A stretch of DNA of 36,717 nt from NCBI GenBank assembly GCA_016840945.1, contig JAEORJ010000078.1, positions 1 through 36,717 on the forward strand, read 5' to 3'. The notes under the pieces are model-generated. The model worked only from the letters and a program-made list of their open reading frames with translations. It ran no database searches and was not told the DNA's origin. The position numbers and the translations under genes were made by a program. This DNA comes from Candidatus Gerdarchaeota archaeon. GTDB lineage: Archaea > Asgardarchaeota > Heimdallarchaeia > JABLTI01. Positions within the stretch are counted from its first letter, which is position 1; the number at the start of each line of letters is the position of its first letter. Positions 17,601 to 26,810 of the stretch are shown here, piece after piece.

Positions 17601-20600
17601 TTTCAATACCTATGTTCAAGTTAATAATTTATTAGAACAAAAAGATGAAATTGAAAAATCCCAAGTGTTAGCTGAAGAGTTATCTGTCTTAGCAAATCAA
17701 TTAATTTTAGAAAATGAAATAGAAATTGCTCTACAGTTGGTTGATTTAGTAACTGGAACATTTCTAAGATTGGTCCAACCAATTAGCGCATCTGAAGTCT
17801 ATATGAAAGCGTGTAATACCTTACTTAAAATAAATAATATTGTAGAAGGTGTTAGATTAGTATTATTGGCATCTGACACATTGATGGTAGCTAATGAATA
17901 TGATGCGGCTGTTAAGATATTAGAAGAAATTGCAGATTTATTATATGGGATGAAAGATTATCAAAATGCTTCAATTGTTACCGGACAAATAGTAACTGTT
18001 CATCAAAAAACAGGCCAAATAGATGAACAGAAAAAGGCTCTATATAAATTAGTTGAGAAAACAAAAGAAGTAATAAGAACAGGTCAAATAATGGATGGAG
18101 AACAATTATGGGAACAGGCATCCAATTATAGCATATCAACAAACCTTGAATTTGCTGTTGAAATAAATAATCTAAGAATTGAAAGTCTTATGAATGCTGG
18201 GATGTTCAATTCAGTCAATAATGCTTTCAATCAATTAATAACCATTTTAGAAAGTAATAAGGAGCAACTTGAAATACAAGGGGATAAAGTAGCTAATATA
18301 GCTGGGGATTTATTTAACAGAGAGGAATATGAACTAGCTAAGAATTTCATCTTTACTGCAATTGATTTCTATAAAGCGTCAAACAAATATGATAAAGCTA
18401 TGAATTTATGTTTATTCATGAGTCAACACTATGTTCAGAAAGATGATGAAACAAGTGGTATAGAATTCATTGATCAAGCAGCTAAAATAGCAAATGAAAA
18501 ATTAGGGGCACATGAAGCTGCTAAAATATATTTAACTTCAGGTTTTATACTTGTAGAATCGGGCTTCTCAAGAAGTGGTAATTTATCAGTTAAAAAAGCA
18601 ATTGATATTGAATTACAAACGAAAAATACAACTGGTTGTTTAGAACTTGGTGACATCACTCTTGCGAAAGCAAGCGAAACAGCACAAAATGACACCCAAA
18701 AAGCTAATGAGATTTACCAATTAGCTGCAACAATTTTTGAAAGTGCTGGAGCATTCACTAGAGCTGGAGATACTTGCATTAATATTATCATGAGTAATAT
18801 TTCCGATGGTAATGTCAAAGAAGCTTTAGAAACATCAGAAAAAGCTGTTGATTATTATGTAAGAGATAATAACATTGATTCTGCAGTTGGTATCACAAGG
18901 CAGGTAATTGAATCTGCTAGAAGATTCATGGAAGAAAATGAATTAACAAAAGCTGTAATGATTCTTGAGAAAGGCAGATTATTAGTAGAAAAAATCTCGA
19001 GATTTGACATTTTATCGCTTATTATCAGCATCTACCTATCTGCAGCAAATCAAAATCTACCAAATAGAAAATCAGCTATTGGAATATTTTTCTTGAACCG
19101 AGCTTTGAAACTAGCTCTAACTAGCCCTGAACCTGATGAAATGAACAAAGTTATTGATCTAGGATTAAAACTATCAATTGAAACTATCAAAAAGAAAAAT
19201 TCCATTGCTGGTGCAAAAGCATTGGAAATAATAAGTAAATTAGAGATTACACAAACAGCGATGGTTCAACAATTAGCTGAAACATACGTTGAAGCAATAA
19301 AACTCACTCTAGATACTGAATGGAATATGATAGGTAAACTAATTAGAGATGCATTAATTATCTTTAAGAAATTAGGAAGAATTGATGTTATTTCTCAGTT
19401 AATTGCAATTCTAATTAATAGAGCTAATGCTGATATAATGATGGATAAACCGCAATTGGGACTTTATTTCTTGGATAATGCTATCAAATTAGCACGGGAT
19501 GCAAATAATCCTGAGCTTCTATCTCAAATAGGATTAAAAACTTACGAACAGCTATTAACATTAAGTCAAGAAGGAGATTTAGAGATTAATTACAAAATGC
19601 TTGGTTATTGTTATCAACTATTCCTAGAAATAAAAAATGTTGACTTTATTGACAACATTGGGAAGGAATTTGTAAAACTTGGATCTAAGGATTTGATTAG
19701 TAATATGTGTTCTATCAGAGGATATGAAGCTTTACTCACAGCTAGAGATATTGCTATACAAAGTCAAAATGAAATCTTAATGACAACAGTAATTACAGCA
19801 CTTTTAGATTTTGCTTTACAATTATCATCAACTAATCCAAATACTGTACTTTCAACATTAGAAGATATAATTCAAGGTTTGGAAGGATATGAAGTACCAA
19901 ATTCAGAAAGAGCATCAATAGATTACAATGTAATTGGTGGTTATATTAAGAATATTTCATCATTTGGTGATAAGGTATCTAAAAGCGAATCTGATTTCCA
20001 AATAGGGAAGAAAATAATAGAAAGTTGTTTACGAATTGAAGTTTTAAGTAGAAATCAACAAGCAGCTGAAGATGATGTATTAGATGTTCAACGGAATTTG
20101 CAAAAAATATTGAAAAGAGGAACTCATGATTCAGCCTATCGATTAAAACATGCAGCAATAATGAACATCGATCTTAATAATCCTAATGAAGCAGCAATGA
20201 TTGCTGAAAATTGTTTTATTACAGCTCAAGGATTGTTTGATAAGAAAAAATATCAAGAAACCATTAGTTATTTAGATGCGGCATTAAAAATCAATGATTT
20301 ATTAACAATGCAAACTGAACTAAAAAATATTGGATTATTTGCATTAAATGCTGGAGATAGACTTGTTAATGAAACAAAAATAGTCGAATCTATGATTTTT
20401 TATGATATAGCAGTTGAAGCATTTGATGAAGCAAATGATGAAGAAAATTCCAATAGGTTAATTAATAGAATTTTCCAAACTCGTGAATGGGATGCTGATC
20501 ACAATATTGCTTATCGTTGTTATAAGGTTGCAACCGAATCAGCGATTAGGGTAAATAATAAACAAAAAGCTCATGAGGTAGCAACTAAATGCTTCAATAG

Positions 20601-21540
20601 AGGAATTGCTTTTATTGATCAACCACAAATACCTACTAGCTTGTCAAACAAATTTATTAATTTAGCAGGAAAGGTGTTAGAGGATATAGGAGCAATAAAA
20701 GATGCTGCTAATGCTTACGATAATGCTATTCTAAAATTCATACGAGTTATGAAAGCTAGAAAGAATATTGAACCTATAATAGTTGAGCTTTTAGCAAAGA
20801 CAGCTGTTAATAGAATGGCTGGTTGTGATATGGATTCTCTTGAGACAATTTTCTTACGAATAATGGAATTTGCTGAACTTAAAAAAGTTAAACATACGAA
20901 AATTATTGCTCAATTATTGAAATTAATAAACACTTCTAAGGTTAGACAAGCTTGGGATCTAATAGCTTCCTTGCCTTATATTTCACATGGACGATTAAGA
21001 AAGATAATGAATGCCACTAAAAATAGAATAATTTACGATCTAAACCAAAAAGGAACATTTGACAGAACAATCTTTTCATCCACAGATAGATCCTTACCTC
21101 TTTCAGATTATTTAATAGATAGCTTACAAATATCACGAAAAATCGAAGGTCAACCAATTAATAAAGATGTTTTCATTTCCCATGAGAAAATCAAAGCGAT
21201 AAGAAATTACTTCTTTTCAGAATTTGAATTATGGGGCCGTATAGATTTAGAAGCAATAACTAAGGAATTTAACATACAACCAAATGATGCAGTTTCCATT
21301 GTAAGAAGGGAATTCTTATCCGCAATTTATATGGCAGTTCTTGATAATGCTCAGAAAGTATTCTATTCTTTTGATAGATTAAAAGCTGAAATTTCATTGA
21401 TTCTTAATAGAGAGCGGAAAAAAGCATCCATTTTTGACCCAATGCAAGTAGCTAATGAAATGAAAATTCCGCCTGATATTATTAAAGAAGTATTAAGAGA
21501 GATATCTTGTGAAGAAGTTGTCGAATCAGCAACTAGCTAA
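14626..21540 (+). CDS. Giant TPR/SNAP-like alpha-solenoid protein with C-terminal winged-helix-like domains
   Basis: A 2304-residue protein made almost wholly of paired amphipathic helices. Many repeats have the TPR/SNAP look, with small residues at fixed places and 35-45-residue spacing (GKWKNAAETYFLAAEELQQ near the start; NYEKASFHLIEAAKMF; KKYQETISYLDAALKI near 1880). No signal peptide, membrane helix, Walker motif or enzyme motif is seen. From about residue 2185 the repeats give way to two short winged-helix-like units (KIKAIRNYFFSEFELWGRID, ITKEFNIQPNDAVSIVRREF, then DPMQVANEMKIPPDIIKEVL), a C-terminal arrangement that recalls PCI or UFL1-type ends. ATG 14626 has GAGGATT about six bases before it. 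It follows the propeller-longin gene and converges with an MFS gene. A scaffold role is likely; anything closer is inference. Confidence 0.85.
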   Translation: MSQNIEKAEALEAKGKWKNAAETYFLAAEELQQSGKKSEAESILLKAISNAHKAENSEQIVEFTFGLLDIISTDKEKKNHVKLAIKSLDELLEIANSKNKYNDLVELIKKKESAAILLGQDIEKTKIEYGWILQKYSLTLLVSKKDEDRNLGFELLHQSSDKFIEINKKELVIQSKTEALVILFESNYIEEGFTLFEQIIEFCKSQQLVEQANIPLEKLIEYSEDILLGKGSKKIIKGLSDYFQRDDPGKLLLDKVIAIAKEFPLNDIISKSAIIYSEVGNELYNKKKIDSSIEFYQLSLSLLVEINDIETSKTIAKDIIEKGYSLLDQKGNFKYGIDFLTLIHLIEKVDLEYVGEFFTKLAENMFQRERLNLAMQYLTKASKAYLFAKNNDKFIEITNTIYKFAISLIIDENYNLAFEYIKEANNILNDVQSFDQIGSNLTYIAIELIKKQKYMEAEDLSLSAVDNLVKAGDIEKAAHSHRLFGESYIGLENYEKASFHLIEAAKMFKDIELESEINSTQTPLLIAAKNKLANNDIILAKELLMNAAQCARQKDPLTESNLITEFVEYAITQNQMELALTQLRYIFEILGDLYPNETAKLTKITIENGKRLIVTNHNFVLGKAYIDTTINALLKIDKHTEAAEIVNDFSDLLFEHNQKELAKDLLEQLAKILSTEENPEIFAGKISTSAKLLIENGFIENGIEQLRKAIGAYISLGKNDPVIQLAFYCTDIAQKSLANDVIIAAKHLFIAAMEFSALVNLETHDQILAEATNLFLEANDLYSVREFYDYAKNNLEGEKDYLAKLARLIIVQGGNLRDSLEMYDEASDFIRNGIKILNQIGLLSEAGEAALAQGKAFISRGSFIFGEELIETGAQIFIQTNDIERSGDAFLSLAEINILRELWSEALKQIELANKSFIESTNFEKLAISILKTAEIGAKSLINNPNENREISVTCFDVAINMASTAKLIDTEIDIYLTQAKAFVTIKDYPSAFNTYVQVNNLLEQKDEIEKSQVLAEELSVLANQLILENEIEIALQLVDLVTGTFLRLVQPISASEVYMKACNTLLKINNIVEGVRLVLLASDTLMVANEYDAAVKILEEIADLLYGMKDYQNASIVTGQIVTVHQKTGQIDEQKKALYKLVEKTKEVIRTGQIMDGEQLWEQASNYSISTNLEFAVEINNLRIESLMNAGMFNSVNNAFNQLITILESNKEQLEIQGDKVANIAGDLFNREEYELAKNFIFTAIDFYKASNKYDKAMNLCLFMSQHYVQKDDETSGIEFIDQAAKIANEKLGAHEAAKIYLTSGFILVESGFSRSGNLSVKKAIDIELQTKNTTGCLELGDITLAKASETAQNDTQKANEIYQLAATIFESAGAFTRAGDTCINIIMSNISDGNVKEALETSEKAVDYYVRDNNIDSAVGITRQVIESARRFMEENELTKAVMILEKGRLLVEKISRFDILSLIISIYLSAANQNLPNRKSAIGIFFLNRALKLALTSPEPDEMNKVIDLGLKLSIETIKKKNSIAGAKALEIISKLEITQTAMVQQLAETYVEAIKLTLDTEWNMIGKLIRDALIIFKKLGRIDVISQLIAILINRANADIMMDKPQLGLYFLDNAIKLARDANNPELLSQIGLKTYEQLLTLSQEGDLEINYKMLGYCYQLFLEIKNVDFIDNIGKEFVKLGSKDLISNMCSIRGYEALLTARDIAIQSQNEILMTTVITALLDFALQLSSTNPNTVLSTLEDIIQGLEGYEVPNSERASIDYNVIGGYIKNISSFGDKVSKSESDFQIGKKIIESCLRIEVLSRNQQAAEDDVLDVQRNLQKILKRGTHDSAYRLKHAAIMNIDLNNPNEAAMIAENCFITAQGLFDKKKYQETISYLDAALKINDLLTMQTELKNIGLFALNAGDRLVNETKIVESMIFYDIAVEAFDEANDEENSNRLINRIFQTREWDADHNIAYRCYKVATESAIRVNNKQKAHEVATKCFNRGIAFIDQPQIPTSLSNKFINLAGKVLEDIGAIKDAANAYDNAILKFIRVMKARKNIEPIIVELLAKTAVNRMAGCDMDSLETIFLRIMEFAELKKVKHTKIIAQLLKLINTSKVRQAWDLIASLPYISHGRLRKIMNATKNRIIYDLNQKGTFDRTIFSSTDRSLPLSDYLIDSLQISRKIEGQPINKDVFISHEKIKAIRNYFFSEFELWGRIDLEAITKEFNIQPNDAVSIVRREFLSAIYMAVLDNAQKVFYSFDRLKAEISLILNRERKKASIFDPMQVANEMKIPPDIIKEVLREISCEEVVESATS

Positions 21541-21546
21541 TTGCTA

Positions 21547-22950
21547 CTATTCACTTTTTACAGCCTGAGCATTCAGGCGTCTTTCTATTGTTTTTGGGTT
21601 CGTTTCTTTTATTAGAAAAATCGCCATTATCAAAGCAATAAAGCCAAAAATTGTTGGAAAGAGAGCTGAAACAAATATTCCATCTGAAATGAAATAAGGA
21701 AATACATCTGTTGGGAAATTATCTGCAACTAGACAACCTATTATTGCACCAGTGTTTCCTGCAAGTATTTGCTCAATGCTTATGAGACTCATTCCTCGCG
21801 AACGTTCATCTTCATGTGTTATATCAGCCATAATTGCATTTGATGTTGGATTTTTCAGAGCATATAACGGAAATAGATAGACAGCGAAAATTGCTACTGG
21901 GAAATTCGAGAGAAAGAACATCAACGAATAAATCAATGGATAGAAAGCAATTGAAAGTAGAAATACTAATCTACGGCCGGAAATATCTAATAATCGACCA
22001 ACAATCAGTAAGATTATCATACCAAAAGCTGTAGCAATGGTATTTGATAATGAAATCGATTCATGTGATAGACCGGCTTTTTCAAGATAAAGATTACTTA
22101 TAACATTATATGGGCCAATTCCAAAATCTATAACAATTAATACTACTATTAGAACAATGACTTTTCGTTGTTTAATTATTTCCAGATAGCTTTTCTTTGG
22201 TCTTTCACTTGCTTCTAAAGTATAAAGTCTTGCTGGAAAACTTTTAACATCAGGTACTATTTCTTCACTCATATGCACTTCATTATCCAACTTAACATTC
22301 TCATGGTCACTTAACTTATCTTCCAATTCCTCTTGTTTGCCTTCTGTTCTACTTGCCCAAGATTTGGATGTTGAAATCAATGCAATGGAACCTGAAGCGA
22401 GAGCAAAAACAGCTGAAAAAATCATACAACCATTTATGCTGAAACTATTGTAGATAATACTCGAGACACTACTGCCAATCATCCACCCAGCACTAGCAAA
22501 TAAGACTTGATAACTACTAACTTCCCCCTTTCTATCAGGAGGGCAAATAATGGTAATTAATGCACTGTGTGTGGGATAATAGATTTGTGTCATAAGACCA
22601 AAACTAACCAATATTAATAGAACGGACCAAACTTTCCCTCTAAAGAAGATTAGAAGAATATACTGCGATAACAAGGCAATACGTGATAGAAAGAGAAGAC
22701 GTTTCCTTTTACCTGTTTTATCTGAATAATTACTTAAAAAAGCTGTACCAATTGTTGAAACAACAGCTGGGATAGCAAAAATAAGGGCTATTTCAAAGTA
22801 AGAGCTTGTTAAATTTTCGAATAAATCAATACCAAAGAAAATCCAATAGATTGAAATAGCTACATGCTCAACCAAATAGGAAAATAATAAAGGTAGAATT
22901 ACTGGTGGAGGGAGGATTTTCTTTAAATTAGCTTTTGTTTCAGCTTTCAT
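21547..22950 (-). CDS. MFS transporter
   Basis: A 467-residue membrane protein with about twelve hydrophobic helices split by a charged central loop (residues about 195-255, rich in Glu and Lys). Family marks are the A-like motif SNYSDKTGKRKRLLFLSR after helix 2 and its second copy VGRLLDISGRRLVFLLS in the C-terminal half. The helix 4-5 region with TQIYYPTHSALITIICPPDR resembles drug- or sugar-efflux MFS members. The substrate is unknown. The ATG is preceded by GGTGTAAC. It ends 6 bases from the stop of the giant solenoid gene, which runs toward it, and starts upstream of the ABC exporter pair on the same strand but is last in order. Confidence 0.88.
   Translation of the reverse strand: MKAETKANLKKILPPPVILPLLFSYLVEHVAISIYWIFFGIDLFENLTSSYFEIALIFAIPAVVSTIGTAFLSNYSDKTGKRKRLLFLSRIALLSQYILLIFFRGKVWSVLLILVSFGLMTQIYYPTHSALITIICPPDRKGEVSSYQVLFASAGWMIGSSVSSIIYNSFSINGCMIFSAVFALASGSIALISTSKSWASRTEGKQEELEDKLSDHENVKLDNEVHMSEEIVPDVKSFPARLYTLEASERPKKSYLEIIKQRKVIVLIVVLIVIDFGIGPYNVISNLYLEKAGLSHESISLSNTIATAFGMIILLIVGRLLDISGRRLVFLLSIAFYPLIYSLMFFLSNFPVAIFAVYLFPLYALKNPTSNAIMADITHEDERSRGMSLISIEQILAGNTGAIIGCLVADNFPTDVFPYFISDGIFVSALFPTIFGFIALIMAIFLIKETNPKTIERRLNAQAVKSE
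21563..21578 (+). terminator. Possible hairpin ending the giant solenoid transcript
   Basis: GCCTGA (21563-21568) and TCAGGC (21573-21578) pair across a GCAT loop, 22 bases after the solenoid stop and inside the 3' coding end of the convergent MFS gene. T-rich sequence follows on the plus strand. Confidence 0.35.
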
Positions 22951-23023
22951 AGGTTACACCAGCAATTTTGGATTTTATTTACATTTCAGATTAGCTTAAA
23001 AAGCATTGTTATTAGCAGTGAAT

Positions 23024-24892
23024 TTAATGATTATTCTCTTCTTGATCTTTGAATTGCAATTGGTATAGTTTGAAATATTCTCCCTTTTGAGCAAGTAATT
23101 CGTTATTTGTTCCTTGTTCAATGATTTTACCATTTTTAATTACAATTATACGATCAGCATTTCTAACTGTCGATAAACGGTGAGCAATAATTATTGATGT
23201 TCTACCTGAAAGGAGTTTTTTCAATGCTTTTTTAATAATAAGCTCAGTATATGGATCGATTGATGAAGTTGCTTCATCTAAAATCAGTATTTTAGGATTA
23301 GGTAATAATGCTCTAGCAAATGATACTAATTGCCTTTGTCCTAAAGATAATTTCCCACCTCGCTCACCTACTTGAGTATCGTAGCTTTTTGGTAATCTTT
23401 CAATAAATTCGTTTGCACTTACTGCTGCAGCAGCCAATTGTATTTCATCGAATGGAACATCCTTTTGATTATAAATAATATTATCAGCAATTGATCCAGT
23501 AAATAGGAATGGATCTTGTAAGACTATTCCCATTTGCCTATGAAGGGAATTCAGAGTAACATTTCTGACATCATAACCATCAACTGTGACTTCACCATCT
23601 TGTATCTCATAAAATCGAGCTAGAAGATTTATTATCGTTGTTTTACCTGAACCAGTAGGACCAACAATAGCAATTGATTCCCCAGGTTTCACTTCCAGAT
23701 TGAATTTATTTAATACCAATTCATTTTCCTTGTAACCAAAAACCACATCTTTGAATTTTATATGACCCTCAATTTCAGGCAATTCTACAGCGTCTTTCTT
23801 TTCAATAACATCAGAATAAGTATGATTTAATTCATAAACACGTTCTGTAGCAGCCATAGTGGATTGGAATGTATTATAGAACATTGTTAGATTCAATATT
23901 GGTTGGAAGAAATTGCCAATATATTGAGTGAAAGCAATTGCTTGACCAACTGATACTAAATGGATAAATATGGTTTCAGGATAGATTTGTGTATAACCTC
24001 CATAAAAGTAAACAAAACCAATAATCGCTGAAGCTAGGAAATTAAATAGTGGAAAAGTTGTAGCGAAGACAGCTATAGCTTTCATGTTTGCTTGTTTATT
24101 TTCTTCATTTACAGTTCTAAATTCCTGGATGTTTCTATTTTCTCTTGTAAAGGATTTTGACACTTTAACACCTGAAATGCTCTCAGATAAGTTAGCAGTA
24201 ACTGTTGCAATTGTTTTCCTAGTTTTTCTATAAGCTTTTCTAGCTCGAATTTTGAAAGTCCAGCTAATAAAAAGGGTAATAGGTATTGATAAGACTAAAA
24301 CCCATAATGCGAGCTTCCAATCCATCCAAAATAACATGCCAATAATGCCTATGAGTGTTAACATGTCGATTATTGAAGTTATAATTCCACCACTCATTAG
24401 CTCGTTGATTTTATCACAATCATTAGTTATTTTTGAGATTAATCTACCTGATTCTTGAGTATCGAAATATTTTATGGACATATTTTGCATATGGCTAAAT
24501 GTATCTGTTCTAATTTTCTTAACGACATTATATCCAATTTTATAGAGTAAAATAGTTCTTACAATATCGACAACCGCAGATATAATTGCCACTCCTAATA
24601 GTGTCAGTGTAAATAATAATAGATTGGTTAATTTTTCATCACTTGTTAAAGTTGTGCTATCAAATACATTATCAATTAAATATCTCATAATTTGAGGAGA
24701 AGCTAAACTTAGAACTGATCCTAAACCAACTAATAACACAGCTAATAAAAATTGAGCTTTGTATTCTCTAAACATATAATTAATAATCCATTTAGCTAGT
24801 ACCCAATCTGAAGCAACTTTTGGTCGTTCTTTTTGTTCTTCGTCTTCTATAAGTGCGTCAAAATGTCCTCCTGTACGTGCTCTAAAACCCAT
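23024..24892 (-). CDS. ABC exporter half-transporter, catalytically competent subunit
   Basis: A 622-residue fused exporter: six membrane helices (residues about 50-345) then a nucleotide-binding domain. Walker A is G411-PTGSG-K417, catalytic glutamate E540 (LILDEATSSID) and H-loop H571 (IIIAHRLST) are intact. The signature is LSLGQ (515-519) instead of LSGGQ, the mark of the subunit whose signature faces the degenerate site in a heterodimer. The start lies 2 bases after the upstream stop, with GGAGGACAG inside the end of that gene, so the two are strictly co-translated. It resembles the TM288/BmrD side of heterodimeric multidrug or lipid exporters. The substrate is unknown. Confidence 0.92.
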   Translation of the reverse strand: MGFRARTGGHFDALIEDEEQKERPKVASDWVLAKWIINYMFREYKAQFLLAVLLVGLGSVLSLASPQIMRYLIDNVFDSTTLTSDEKLTNLLLFTLTLLGVAIISAVVDIVRTILLYKIGYNVVKKIRTDTFSHMQNMSIKYFDTQESGRLISKITNDCDKINELMSGGIITSIIDMLTLIGIIGMLFWMDWKLALWVLVLSIPITLFISWTFKIRARKAYRKTRKTIATVTANLSESISGVKVSKSFTRENRNIQEFRTVNEENKQANMKAIAVFATTFPLFNFLASAIIGFVYFYGGYTQIYPETIFIHLVSVGQAIAFTQYIGNFFQPILNLTMFYNTFQSTMAATERVYELNHTYSDVIEKKDAVELPEIEGHIKFKDVVFGYKENELVLNKFNLEVKPGESIAIVGPTGSGKTTIINLLARFYEIQDGEVTVDGYDVRNVTLNSLHRQMGIVLQDPFLFTGSIADNIIYNQKDVPFDEIQLAAAAVSANEFIERLPKSYDTQVGERGGKLSLGQRQLVSFARALLPNPKILILDEATSSIDPYTELIIKKALKKLLSGRTSIIIAHRLSTVRNADRIIVIKNGKIIEQGTNNELLAQKGEYFKLYQLQFKDQEENNH

Positions 24893-24894
24893 TG

Positions 24895-26706
24895 TTATTT
24901 CTGTCCTCCTGTAGTATCATCTAATTCCAATACTTCTGAATCAGTTTTTGCTAATAAATCAATAGAAACTTCGTATTCTTGTTCTAATAATTGAGTTTCA
25001 TAAAGGTCTTTATAGAGACCTCTTAGTTTTATCAATTCTTCATGCGTTCCAATCTCGACTATTCTACCTTGATCCATAACAACAATTTTAGTGGCAAATT
25101 TAATTGTAGATAATCGCTGTGTGATGATTAAAGTTGTACGATTTTTGATTAGGGCATTAACTGCTCTTTGGAATTGATTCTCTGTTTCAAAATCTAAAGC
25201 GCTTGATGAATCATCCATTATTAGAATAGGATTTTGTAGTAACAACGCTCGTGCAATCGTTAACCGTTGTTTCTGACCTCCAGAAAGAGTGACACCACGT
25301 TCTCCTACTACTGTATCATATCCATTTGGAAAAGATATGATAAAATCATGAGCTTGAGCAATTTTAGAAACTTGTATTATATCCTCATCTGTTGCATCAG
25401 GTTTTCCAAATGCAATATTTTCTTTTATTGTTCGAGCAAAAAGGAACGCTTCTTGTTGAACTATAGCAATTTGCTTTCTTAGTGAATCCAAAGTAACATC
25501 CTTGATATCTATAGTGTCAATCATAACCGAACCTATATCTGGATCGTAAAATCTCGGAACTAAACTAACAATAGTACTTTTACCTGAACCTGTTGTTCCT
25601 AGAAAAGCAACAGTTTCTCCGGGTTTTATAGTTAGATTTACTTCTTTTACTACTGGTGGATTATCCTTAATATAAGAGAAAGTAACATCATTAAACTCTA
25701 TTAATCCTTTAATTCTATCCATTTCAAAGGCATTTTCTTTTTCAAAAATATTCTTTTGCATATCTACAACTTCAAAAATTCTATTTAATGAAGCAGTTCC
25801 TTCTTGGAGATGTAATAAAGCAAATGATAAGAATCTTGTTGGTGTTTGTAATAATATCAAATAGGAATTAATTGCTATTAAATCACCAACTAACAAATTA
25901 CCAGCAATAACAATTCTACCACCAAAATATAGCAATAAAAATGATCCTAGTGTTAATACTAAAGGATAAAGAGTTGTTATATATGCACGCAAACGAGCTA
26001 AACGTATATTCATTTCAAGATAGCGCTCATTTTCAAGTTCAAATTTCGATGTCTCAAATTTTTCAGCTGCAAAAGCTCTAACAACTCTAGCACCATAAAT
26101 ATTTTCAGCAATAACATTGTTCATGTCACCAAATTTATTTTGAACAGCTTGCATGAGGGGACGAACTCTTCTTGTATAAGAGAACATAATTATAAACATA
26201 ATTGGAGCTACACCAATAACTATGAGCATTAAACGCCAATCCATCATTCCTATTAGCACAAAGATACCTGCATACAAACATAATGCTCTTAGAAAAATAC
26301 GCAAACCTATACTTAATAATCGTCTAATAGCATCAATATCACTAGTACCTCGAGAGATTAATTGACCTGTTTCCATTCTATCAAAGAAATCAATTGATTG
26401 CTGTTGAATTTTTGAATAAAGTGTATTCCTTAAATCAAAAATGATTATTTGTGAGATATATTCATTGAAATACCTTTGAAGAAAACGGAAAATTGCTGAG
26501 AGAAAACCAGCTGCAATATAGATTGGAATCCATAATTTAAATGCATAAGCATTTGCATCATAATATACCTTATTGATTATTTCTCGAGCTACCCATGGTA
26601 TGAAGAGTGTAAAAGCAGAATCTAATACTGCTGTAAATAATACAAAAATAAATAATCCCCATGTTTTTGGTTTCATATATCCTAGAACTCTTAGTAATGG
26701 GTGCAT
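24895..26706 (-). CDS. ABC exporter half-transporter, degenerate-site subunit
   Basis: A 603-residue fused membrane plus ATPase subunit. Walker A G370-TTGSG-K376 and the signature LSGGQ (474-478) are intact. However, the catalytic glutamate after Walker B is aspartate (D499 in LIMDDSSSALD) and the H-loop histidine is glutamine (Q530 in IITQRLST). Together with LSLGQ in its partner, this makes one of the two ATP sites of the dimer hydrolysis-deficient, as in TM287/288 and BmrCD. The membrane domain has six helices with the usual long cytoplasmic extensions. The ATG has GAGAGAT upstream. It is the first gene of a two-gene operon. Cargo is not predictable from sequence. Confidence 0.92.
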   Translation of the reverse strand: MHPLLRVLGYMKPKTWGLFIFVLFTAVLDSAFTLFIPWVAREIINKVYYDANAYAFKLWIPIYIAAGFLSAIFRFLQRYFNEYISQIIIFDLRNTLYSKIQQQSIDFFDRMETGQLISRGTSDIDAIRRLLSIGLRIFLRALCLYAGIFVLIGMMDWRLMLIVIGVAPIMFIIMFSYTRRVRPLMQAVQNKFGDMNNVIAENIYGARVVRAFAAEKFETSKFELENERYLEMNIRLARLRAYITTLYPLVLTLGSFLLLYFGGRIVIAGNLLVGDLIAINSYLILLQTPTRFLSFALLHLQEGTASLNRIFEVVDMQKNIFEKENAFEMDRIKGLIEFNDVTFSYIKDNPPVVKEVNLTIKPGETVAFLGTTGSGKSTIVSLVPRFYDPDIGSVMIDTIDIKDVTLDSLRKQIAIVQQEAFLFARTIKENIAFGKPDATDEDIIQVSKIAQAHDFIISFPNGYDTVVGERGVTLSGGQKQRLTIARALLLQNPILIMDDSSSALDFETENQFQRAVNALIKNRTTLIITQRLSTIKFATKIVVMDQGRIVEIGTHEELIKLRGLYKDLYETQLLEQEYEVSIDLLAKTDSEVLELDDTTGGQK

Positions 26707-26810
26707 ATTAAGGATCTCTCAAATAATTAACTTTATTCCATTTCGCCTATGCAAATAAAACTGTTTTTATTCAGTTTATTATTCAATGAAAAATGAATAT
26801 TCAAAAAAGA

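Noticed and set aside
21834..22034. Small antisense reading frames inside the MFS, ABC, solenoid and coiled-coil genes
   Set aside because: They lie opposite well-supported genes, have no family motifs or ribosome sites, and look like shadows.
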